From contig MNCI01001880.1 of NCBI GenBank assembly GCA_015680685.1, positions 64,042 to 112,578 of the forward strand: DNA of 48,537 nt, written 5' to 3'. The notes under the pieces are model-generated. The model saw only the letters and a program-made list of their open reading frames with translations. It was not told the DNA's origin and searched no databases. Of the stretch, positions 41,031-48,537 are shown one piece after another. This DNA is from Gnetum montanum. Lineage: Eukaryota > Streptophyta > Gnetopsida > Gnetales > Gnetaceae. Numbering within the stretch: the stretch's first letter is position 1; each line of letters opens with the position of its first letter. The translations under genes were made by a program, and so were the position numbers.

Positions 41031-41339
41031 GGTTTGGAGGTGGAGTATCAAGAGGAATCTCCTGATAGTTAGACTAGGGCGAACAACAAGAAAAACCACA
41101 ATGTTAGCAACATAAAATCTAAGATCCTAAACAATCAATGACAATACCTACCGATTGCCATTTTTAACAAGAAAAATGATGAAACTAGAATCACACAAAG
41201 AAAGCCCCTAGATTTATTTGGGGTTAAGCAATAAATACATCATGAACACTTTATTGCTTCTTTGGCTAATGACTATTTGTTTACTTTTGCAACATTATAT
41301 CATGCTTTTTTGAGAGTACCCCATACTAGACAGGTGTGT

Positions 41340-41405
41340 TCATGGCCTGCTAAGGTCTAAAACTAGCAAATCATGACCTACCATGACCTAAAATTGGTAA
41401 ATTTG
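41340..41405. repeat. Short repeats downstream of element C protease
   Basis: GGCCTGCTAAGGTCTAAAAC-TAGCAA and CATGACCTACCATGACCTAA with AATTGGTAAAT resemble the minus-strand reading of the 28-bp repeats after element B protease (GGCCTAAAACTGGCAATC). Only two or three units remain. Confidence 0.5.
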
Positions 41406-41834
41406 TGGCCTCCCTTTCATCTCTTCAATGTACAATTGAACCAATTTGCTTCTTCGTTTTATGTTTGGGGCATTTGCTTTAAAAGATATGCCCTCTTTTA
41501 CACTTTCACATTTTTCAAGTTATCACCACTTGGCAACCCTATTGTTCTAACTCAGCCTTTTGTGCAAGATAAATATAAAGTGAAATAAAAGATAAACATA
41601 AAATTTTAAAAACAAAATTTTTTTACCTATAACCAAGAATGTCCATTCTAATAGCCATGACCACACAATGCAATGAAACAATAACAAAATAATAACACCA
41701 TTATAGTGCAACAAAATAACAAAAATAATAACTACAATAGTCCCCAAGGTTATGATAGCCAAGTAATAAACAACCATAACAACATAACAAAAACGAAAAG
41801 GAAAGAAAGAAAGAAAGTATGCTAAGTTTATTAG

Positions 41835-41912
41835 TGGATAAGAACTAAGTCATGTGAGGAGGAGAACCACTATCAACATCATTACCAAGGCCATCACCAT
41901 TGGGGTCTACGA
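41835..41912 (-). pseudogene. Possible last exon of an antisense gene in element C
   Basis: On the minus strand an acceptor-like TTATTGTTCGTAG is followed by D-P-N-G-D-G-L-G-N-D-V-D-S-G-S-P-P-H-M-T and a stop. Element B's antisense unit ends with TTTTGTATAG, then D-L-G-G-N-A-R-P-S-K-A-T-N-E-D-E-G-E-E-P and a stop. Length, position after protease and repeats, strand and acidic small-residue composition agree. Residue identity is low, so the homology is tentative. I could not find the preceding exon to the right. Confidence 0.35.
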
Positions 41913-41930
41913 ACAATAAAAATATGCAAT

Positions 41931-42575
41931 TATGCCATAAATGCAATCATTAAAATATAAAATAATCATAAACTAATAAAAGTTTTGCCCATGCGATGAA
42001 CCCATGTAGAAGAGATAATATATTAACAAAAATTTAAATAAGCGAAATCCCAACTTAATCCTTTATCAAGAAGCAAACCTTTAATGTATTCTAGGAAACT
42101 TTCTATCTCAAGTCAATACTTAGCCCACCTATTCATTATTGAAAGCTCATGTTTTTGAAGAATCTACTATGCAAATGTCTATATGTAATGTGGCTCATGA
42201 GTAGATTAACATGCATTTAATGTCACATGTTCAATCCTGAAATGTTATATTGAAATATATAAACACTATTAAAAGAAATTGCTTAAATTGAAATGTTGTC
42301 CAATAGATCCTTGGGAATTACACTTAGATGTAAGAGATCAATCTTGAAATTTTAATCATACAGTGTGCATATCATCGTCATGGTGCATTTACCTCATCAC
42401 TATTAGTCAACCCGTTATGGTAGCCCAAAAGAGTGTATGTTGGTAGATGCTAGGCTTATTTTATCTTGCAAATTCATTATGTGGGCGATGTTTCAATAGT
42501 AGAGTGATTCCAAAACAGTGTATCGAAGAAATAAAATCCGACACTATGAGGTGTCAAAACGAAAAGAAACTTAAA
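41931..42575. other. AT-rich sequence without recognisable gene
   Basis: The region between element C and the next coding block has no motif that I can support on either strand. Confidence 0.3.
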
Positions 42576-42599
42576 AATTCTGGTTCATTCCTTTAATTT

Positions 42600-43345
42600 G
42601 CCGACAGATTTGAGAGCGTTTGCTGGACAAGTTTCCTCTGTTTTTCCTCTAACTACCTTAGCCATGCCAGGAAGAAGAAGAAGAAACCAAGCTTTAGTTA
42701 CTAGAATCGACAGACCCAGAACTCTCATCTTTCATTCTTGTTCTGCATGTGTCCCAATTTTGGGTTCCGTGATTCCATTCTGCTGCTGCTGCTGGTCTGC
42801 CACTGGCAGCCTCTGAGAACCCATTATTTACAGTGCAGTTATCAGTAGCCTTCTCAAGTCTAAGTCTTTTGCTCTCGATGACTTTTGCCTCCAAATTTCC
42901 CAAGTTTTGGGAAGTCTTCCATGAACCTTATGCTCTGAAAATTCCCATAATCTCGATGCCTCTGCTGCTACTGCTGCTTCGGAAAGAACTGGGGATTCGG
43001 TTTGGGTGATTTTGTTTCCATCCTTTGGCAACCAACGATCAGTCCGTGTATCACATCCCCAAGAAGCAGTTGCAGGATGATGATTTGCTGTGTTTTGTTG
43101 CGTCTGTAGTGCTCCTCCTCCTGCAGTGGTATACGTTTCTTGCTGATTTTGATCACGGTGACCTGTATTTTCTGTAACGGTTGACTGCTGCTGCCATGGA
43201 TGGGGAGCACCATTTTCCCTGTATCTTGTTACTCCATGATTATTGCTCAAAGTTCCTCCTTTTAAATGAAGCTGCTGCAAGGAGCTTGAATAATTTGAGA
43301 TTCTCTCCAAAAGAGTCCAGTTAATTCCCTTGAACAGGGTAATTC
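42600..43345 (-). pseudogene. Unrecognised Gln/Thr/His-rich coding block
   Basis: The minus strand is open from 43345 to 42828 and reads W-T-L-L-E-R-I-S-N-Y-S-S-S-L-Q-Q-L, then G-A-P-H-P-W-Q-Q-Q-S-T-V-T-E-N, Q-N-Q-Q-E-T-Y-T-T, A-S-W-G-C-D-T-R-T-D-R-W-L-P-K and L-W-E-F-S-E-H-K-V-H-G. At about 42905 the coding signal moves to another frame (E-S-K-R-L-R-L-E-K; S-S-G-S-V-D-S-S-N), suggesting a one-base shift. Composition is like the disordered parts of plant transcription factors. I do not recognise the family, and it does not match the START domain expected downstream of an HD-Zip IV homeodomain. Base composition is more balanced than in the surrounding transposons. Confidence 0.45.
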
Positions 43346-43439
43346 TATTTAAGTTATCCTATTTTTAAAAGAATGCCAAATACAAGATATTTGACCAGTT
43401 AGGAGGATGGAACATTTCGAATCAACCCTCTTTCAATAG

Positions 43440-44105
43440 GGTGTTAGTTTCATCACTTCCGTATCATAAGGAAGGAATCATGGTTGGCGTCCTTACATAA
43501 ATACAATTTGACATCTGGTGCTTCGTTGCTGGAAGAGCTCACAACAATTTCCAAGGAGTTTAGCTGCGGTGGCATAACTGATAACGGAGCCGAGATACTT
43601 GGCCTTACGTATATCTTCCCAGTGAAAGCCAAAGCCTGTTGAAGCTCTTCCTTCAGTCTGGCGTTCTCCATTCGCAAATGCTGCTCTTTAAAAGTTCGTT
43701 TAAGCCAGAACTGATTGGCCCCTGCAGTTTGTGTTGATCCGGCTTCTCATAGCTTCTCTCATGGCCAGATTCTCAAGCTTGAGCTTCTCATTTTCTTACT
43801 TGAGATTGTATTATCGCCCCTTTCGTGCTGAGGCTTCATTTGGGTTCTTCGATTCTGAAACCAGAACTTGATCTGATGCAGGGCCAGGCCCAATTGCTTG
43901 CTCAACATTTGCCGCTGCTTCTCGTTTAGATGTAGACACTCCTTGAAAAGTGCTTCCATTTCCTAAATTACTGTGGTGTGTGACGATGGTAATGCTTCTT
44001 ACGACTATGGCTGACTGTCGTCGTGATCGTCAGCGGATCCATAGCCGTCCATGTTGTCACTCCTAGACCTGCTCTCGTACACATGAAGCTTTAAACCGTA
44101 ACCTT
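43440..44105 (-). pseudogene. Class IV HD-Zip homeodomain-leucine zipper pseudogene fragment
   Basis: HD-Zip IV proteins (GL2/ATML1/PDF2 group) control epidermal identity in plants. The minus strand gives V-Y-E-S-R-S-R-S-D-N-M-D-G (44085-44040), the acidic lead-in. R-K-K-H-Y-H-R-H-T-P-Q follows in a second frame. Then, back in another frame at 43959-43759, come [20 protein letters not shown] and [13 protein letters not shown]: recognition helix with W-F, N, R intact. The zipper-loop-zipper follows in other frames: [21 protein letters not shown], then E-Q-H-L-R-M-E-N-A-R-L-K-E-E-L and A-F-T-G-K-I-Y-V-R-P. At least three frameshifts and several stops are present. A GTAAGG donor-like site near 43490 may mark an exon end. 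The START domain and N-terminus are absent. Confidence 0.9.
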
Positions 44106-44429
44106 TCAGAAACCTTCAATAAATGTGAATGAAACAGGCCAAAAACTCTTACTTTGACTAAACCACCTGTTGATGCGTAAATTTTGGACACGCGAACACC
44201 TGTGAAAAACTCGTTTTAGGAGACTATCGCCTAGGGCGCCTCCCGTATGGGTACGGAAACCCGGGAATAGTCTCAGCTGGAAAGGGCAATGTGACAAAAG
44301 ATAATAATAATATTTTAAGCAAAATAAAATAAAAGCTTAAACTTGATATAATATTTAAATACTTCAATTTAATTTAATATTTGGAAGTTAAAATAGTTTG
44401 TGCAATTTCTAGAATAATAAATAATTGTC
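44106..44429. other. Mixed sequence with a GC-rich inverted motif
   Basis: AGACTAT at 44220 and ATAGTCT at 44268 flank CGCCTAGGGCGCCTCCCGTA and GTACGGAAACCCGGGA. I cannot name a gene here. Confidence 0.3.
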
Positions 44430-45010
44430 GTCCTGGGTATAGCAACAGGACGAGGATCTGCGTTTTGTAGCTGCGGGAAGAAGACTGTGAACTTCCGACG
44501 CCACGGGAATGCAATCTCTTGAGCCGCTGGAAATGCGAGTGCGTGCGCCACTGCAGGAGAAGGATGCACAGCGGCGGCAGTGGGAAGAACCAGCAGCGCA
44601 GTGAAGAAAACAGTGTCTGCGGAGGGGACAGCAGGGGCAGAGAGGTGGCAACGTTGCAGGAGAAGCCAGCGATGCGGCAGGGTGACGTAGCAGTGCGGGG
44701 ATGCGGCAGTCAAAGGGTGTCAGCAGGGTGGCAGGAGTCAATGACGGCAGCGCAGCAAGCAGGCCACGCAGGTCAAACAGCACCGACAGGGTTGGCGTCG
44801 CTGCGGGCGCGGACGGCGTAGGAACAGAAGACGAGCGGATGGCTGCTCGTACGGCGGTNGTAGAATCATCATCATTATCAACAACAACAACACCACGACC
44901 TTTAGAAAGTTTCCGAAATGGATTGGACGCTACAAGGACGTAGCGTTCGAAGCAGCGTCCCTTGAATATCGGAACTTCCTGAAAATACAGAAATGCCGGA
45001 CCTGACAATG
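44430..45010 (+). repeat. Second GC-rich low-complexity block
   Basis: The same kind of sequence as 545-1560: GCGATGCGGCAGGGTGACGT and AGCAGTGCGGGGATGCGGCA here, CAGTGATGCGGCAGAGGAAG and AGCAGTGCGGCAGCGGCGAA there, on the same strand. The block ends with less repetitive text (TTCCGAAATGGATTGGACGC, AGCAGCGTCCCTTGAATATC) that looks like a specific, possibly high-copy element end. The N at 44859 is an ambiguous base. Minus-strand frames (Ser/Pro/Ala/Leu-rich) are composition artefacts in my view. Confidence 0.55.
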
Positions 45011-45660
45011 AATTTTATTCCCGAAACCTAAATTTTGCAGGGAAGCACATATTCTGAAAATGCTGTCCAAAGCGAATTAGTTCAGCATGACACCGAGCCT
45101 TATTGAAACTGACTGCACTCCCTGTTTTGAAACATGCCAAGTTTCTGCCAATACTGAGTTTTTTTGTTGGCTAAGTAACTCACAACTCATGAGCCGAGTC
45201 AGAATCTATATATTTTGAAATTTTGAAAGGGTTGAAAGGGTAAAAATTTAAATTTTAGTGAGGTCTTTTTACTATTCTGCAAGTTTGCCAAGTTTGCCGA
45301 GTTTGCCGAGTAACTTGCCGAGTCTGAGATTATTTTGATGAAAATGAATCACTCGCACAGTCTGAGTTTCATAATGCTAACTACACTGTCCCAGCCCTCT
45401 TTGTGCTTTCCACGAAATTTACTGATACAATTTGTCTCACTATTTCTGCAATGTTAGACCCAAGCATGTTATGTTCCGGCTGTAGTGTAGGGTTTTCTTT
45501 GAAATCAGAAGCTCTTGTAGACAATGGATACCTAATTCCATTGCATGTGTTTAGTAGAATTGTTAATAGCTTGAGCATTTTCAAATTTGAGTTCATTTCT
45601 TTGGAATGCCAAATTGACATGTAACACTTTGCCCTACCGCACTTTGCAGGTAGGGTAATG
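45011..45660. other. Unassigned region with TTTGCCGAG repeats
   Basis: At 45279-45328 AAGTTTGCC, GAGTTTGCC, GAGTTTGCC, GAGTAACTTGCC and GAGTC form a short array, with related words at 45150-45210 (GAGCCGAGTC). A plus-strand open stretch (45385-45624; I-C-L-T-I-S-A-M-L-D-P-S-M-L, F-S-L-K-S-E-A-L-V) looks somewhat protein-like, but I cannot assign it. Confidence 0.35.
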
Positions 45661-47700
45661 TTTAGGATCACTACTAACACCACAACGCAAGCATGATAAA
45701 CTAAAAATTAATGATGTATAGAAATATGTTATATTAAGGAAGGTCAAACTACACAAAAATTCATGCCAAACCAAAAAGTAAACATACATTTTGATTTATA
45801 AAACTGCATGTCTCTACATAAATAAAAAGTCTGCACTACTCTTTTAAGATACAAAAACACATAAACATCATCATCATAGATATAAGAGTACAAAGAGTTT
45901 CATACAAATGTAAATAGTTTATAATACAAAAACACATAAACACCATCATCATATATATAAGAGTACAGAGAGTTTCATACAAATGTAAATAGTTCGTACT
46001 AATGCATATGAAAATATACATTACCAATCTCTAAAGATTTTTCCCTCTACTTTCTCTCTTAGTCCTCATCTGTGCTCTTGCATCCTCCACCTTTAACTAA
46101 ATATAGTCAATAGAAAATTGAGTGGGAAGCCTTTACACTTCCCCTCCTAAATGGGCAACAAGTGTTGCATTGGAGTAGAGGAGTGGGGTACAAGGCAACT
46201 TGCATTAATTGTTAGTCTTGCACATACTTAAATAAACAAATGTACACACACCATATCACACATAACATTGACATAATCATTATCAAAGAGAATAGATGGC
46301 AATCATCCAATCATAGATAAAACCACTATCTGACATAATCTACCATAGACTTGTTATAACCCATCACATGAATTTCTACTATCATGCCCATGTCATCATA
46401 CCTACTCCATATTGTTAAACAACCCATGACCCACATAATCATAATCTAGTCATAATATATATCACCACCACCATGACTCATAAATCATTACTATTATCCA
46501 CGTAGCCCATGTGGTCACTAGCATATCCACACTTAGTGTATCATGTGAAATGTTTCCATAAGTACTTATAGATAGCTATTTCTTGTAGGTCTTTTATTTA
46601 TTCAATCGGTGTTAGGGTTTGTCAACTTGTAATCCACAACCACTAGTCTTCTAGGGGATTGGCTATAGGGACGAACACACCTATGCCATATACCAACCGT
46701 AGGAACATACACACCTATGCTCTTCCACTCTTAGGATGAGGCCTAAGATAGGAGTCTTATTGATGCAACACAACGGGACCAATCCACAACTACCTCCAAA
46801 GTGCCTCATCAGCAAACAATCCATACGTTAATGCTAGCACTAGCCGCAAATGATTGTTACAAGTGTCATTGCGAAGACATGTACAAGTCTAGGCTAGCTT
46901 AAGCCAACACATGTGACAAGCACAATATATCCAAATCAAACATAACATGACCACATATATCCACACCTAACACTCACATTCATTCCATGAAACAATATTG
47001 CTATTTAACAAAACAAAATTTTGTGCCACAACCATATTTCTTGAACTATATGCAATTCCAAAAAAATGACCACTATAATAACCCCCAAAATGATATATAC
47101 CTAAAAAGAAAACCAATTCCATGATTAGAAAGTACTTCTCAAGATGATCCCAACAATACTAATTTCTCTTAAATTGGATTCATAAAAATAAAGTTATGCA
47201 TGTTTAAGGTTTGATTACTAAAATAATAATTAATAATATTTAATTACAACTAGTGATGATTGAACTCCCAAAAACTCTCATGCCACAATAGACCCTTAAA
47301 AATAATATTCTAACCATGCTAGTCTTATCAACATCACATATTATATTCCACAAATCCACACCATACCATACATTGCATATTTATTAATAAATAATTTGCA
47401 ACCAAAATCGTAAAATTTTGGAAAATATGGAAAATGACATGTCCAAGTTTAATTTTTAACTATCTACCTCACATAACCATATCACCTATTCATACACACT
47501 AATCTAACACAAAAATATATGGAAAAGATAAAGCCAATCTACCAATTAAAATTGCTATAGTAGAAAGTTTGAACCAAGCATAAAATCCTTAAAAATCTAG
47601 CAAGACTTTGTTTTACTTCAACCAAGTTTTGCATCTATGTAGATATGATCATCATAATTAAAAATCCAAGTTTAGAGGAAGAAAAAACCATCCACAAAGC
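45661..47700. other. AT-rich region without recognisable gene
   Basis: Contains the 75-bp duplication listed separately and a local repeat of GGAACATACACACCTATGCTC style (46668-46722). I see no conserved domain on either strand. It ends in the purine run before element G's LTR, so the right part is probably internal sequence of element G. Confidence 0.35.
45850..45998. repeat. 75-bp tandem duplication
   Basis: Two adjacent copies (45850-45924 and 45925-45998) both begin TACAAAAACACATAAACA and contain GTTTCATACAAATGTAAATA. Only a few single-base differences separate them. Confidence 0.9.
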
Positions 47701-47710
47701 TCAAAATTCT

Positions 47711-47752
47711 AGAAAAGAAAGGATGAAAATAGAAGAAAGAAGGAAAGAAAAT
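47711..47752 (+). other. Candidate polypurine tract of element G
   Basis: A nearly pure A/G run (AGAAAAGAAAGGATGAAAAT, AGAAGAAAGAAGGAAAGAAA) is followed by TTGATGAGAG. This is the expected position just before a 3' LTR that starts with TG. Confidence 0.5.
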
Positions 47753-47765
47753 TGATGAGAGTAGG

Positions 47766-47952
47766 TTACTCTAGCAGTTACTCTAGTAGTTATTCTAACT
47801 ATTAGAGCAATTACTCTAGCAGTTTATTCTAATTATTAAAGCAGCTACTCTAGCAGTATATTCTAATTATTAGAGAAGTTGCTCTAGTGGTTTATTCTAA
47901 TTATTAGAGTAGTTACTCTAGCAGTTTATTCTAATTATTAGAGTAGTTGCTC
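47766..47952. repeat. 34-bp tandem array in element G U3
   Basis: Units of GCAGTTTATTCTAATTATTA plus GAGTAGTTACTCTA are repeated about five times directly upstream of the TATA box. The unit contains the palindrome AGAGTAGTTACTCT or close forms. Confidence 0.85.
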
Positions 47953-47959
47953 TCAAGCC

Positions 47960-47967
47960 TATAAATA
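47960..47967 (+). promoter_or_regulatory. TATA box of element G LTR
   Basis: TATAAATA in AAGCCTATAAATACAGTGCC, right after the 34-bp array. The flanks CCTATAAATACA are also found in element C. Confidence 0.6.
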
Positions 47968-48537
47968 CAGTGCCCAAGTGCATAATTGGAAAAGAAGTCT
48001 TTTAGTAGTCAAGCAGCGAAACTCTTGTAGTCTATTTAAAAGTTAGAGTATTTTCCAAGTGCCCATAGCAATAGGTCTAAGTGTGGATGGATCTTTATTC
48101 AAGCATTGTGTACTTGAGCACACCTTGTGTACAGTAATAAAGACAACCTCTTTGATTCATCGTTGCAGCACTTGAGATTTTTTTTTACGCATTCCTTTTA
48201 TTTTATTTTCTTATGCATTTATTTTATTTTATGCACTTTACATGTATGTTATTAGTGTAGCAATTCATTTTAATCAATTAAGAAAATCATTAAATTACAC
48301 TCAGTACGATCACCTCAAGCATGTGTGTAACACTTGGTAACCCAGTAATGATTAGCGTTTGGTAATCCCAGTAGTGTTGCATTGGTTCAGGATGTGTACA
48401 ACAAGTGAGAACAGGTGTCACTGTTAGGATTAGTTTGAACTTATTTAATGAGTAGTTAAGATAAATTAGTCACTTAGTTATCTCTCTTCTCCCTTATTAG
48501 CATAGGACATAAAAACATAAAAGATATAAAAATGATA

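Larger units (their letters stand above)
36467..41930 (+). mobile_element. Element C: truncated Tat/Ogre-like Ty3/gypsy element
   Basis: Plus-strand relative of element B: 5' LTR (36467-38242), primer site, gag, gag-protease linker, protease, short tandem repeats, then a possible end of the antisense module. No RT, integrase or 3' LTR follows before host-like sequence at about 42570, so it is cut off or belongs to a pol-less type. Confidence 0.8.
47753..48537 (+). mobile_element. Element G: probable 3' LTR (right end outside the window or undefined)
   Basis: Starts TGATGAGAGTAGG after a polypurine tract, has a 34-bp palindrome-bearing tandem array, a TATA box at 47960 and an AATAAA signal at 48136-48141. 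This is a complete U3-R order. No second copy is in the window to confirm it or to define the end. The sequence is not related to LTRs B, C and E, yet it repeats their plan. Confidence 0.5.

Noticed and set aside
44106-44297. Open minus-strand frame upstream of the HD-Zip fragment as an N-terminal HD-Zip exon
   Set aside because: No resemblance to HD-Zip IV N-termini, and it is not in frame with the acidic lead-in at 44085.
44409-45008. 199-codon minus-strand open frame
   Set aside because: Contains an ambiguous base and is Ser/Pro/Ala/Leu low complexity over a GC-rich repeat; no domain visible.
45381-45683. Overlapping open frames on both strands
   Set aside because: Only one of two overlapping frames could be real, neither has a recognisable motif, and the flanks are non-coding.
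1-48537. tRNA, rRNA, snoRNA or microRNA genes
   Set aside because: No cloverleaf with conserved A and B boxes, no rRNA text and no long hairpin with an arm of miRNA length could be identified by eye.

Overview
This window looks like nuclear DNA from a seed plant with a large, repeat-rich genome. A gymnosperm (conifer-type) genome fits best, but that is inferred from style and not proven. Supporting points are kilobases of AT-rich, heavily decayed Ty3/gypsy retrotransposons nested in one another, plus broken copies of two plant gene families: a family GH1 beta-glucosidase and a class IV HD-Zip homeodomain protein. I found no intact protein-coding gene, no tRNA, no rRNA and no bacterial-type feature. 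Almost every reading frame that can be recognised carries stops or frameshifts.

Layout. 1-540: 3' fragment of a GH1 beta-glucosidase (minus strand). 545-1560: a GC-rich, low-complexity block. 1990-5386: the 5' part of a Tat/Ogre-like Ty3/gypsy element (element E, minus strand: LTR, primer site, leader, start of gag). 5387-8900: mostly unrecognised sequence with one 45-bp tandem array. 8900-11527 and 29588-31616: the two halves of a chromovirus-like Ty3/gypsy element (element A, plus strand). It is split at the RT/RNase H junction by an 18-kb Tat/Ogre-like element (element B, 11528-29587, minus strand) with matching 1.8-kb LTRs. 31617-36466: element A's 3' LTR start, a gag fragment of another element (F, minus strand), tandem arrays and an unassigned coding remnant. 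36467-about 41910: element C, a plus-strand relative of B (LTR, primer site, gag, protease, start of the downstream module). 42570-44105: a Q/T/H-rich unrecognised coding block and an HD-Zip IV pseudogene (minus strand). 44430-45010: a second GC-rich block. 45000-48537: AT-rich sequence ending in a probable LTR (element G, plus strand).

The most interesting object is inside element B. Between its protease and its reverse transcriptase lies a roughly 5-kb unit on the opposite strand. It has a TATA box (17669), a run of short palindromes, a decayed reading frame that jumps across consensus-like GTAAGT/GTGAGT donors and AG acceptors, a coiled-coil-like acidic C-terminal part, and a stop at 22622. 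It looks like an antisense, spliced, multi-exon gene carried by the retrotransposon. Element C shows the same order (gag, protease, short tandem repeats, then what may be the last exon of the antisense gene), so the arrangement may be a heritable architecture and not a single accident.

A second theme is regulatory. The LTR U3 regions and the antisense-gene region share one design: arrays of short palindromes separated by an A/T-rich spacer (CACTTAGAAAAATTTT type), usually upstream of an identical TATAAATA box. The palindrome sequence differs from element to element while the spacer stays alike.
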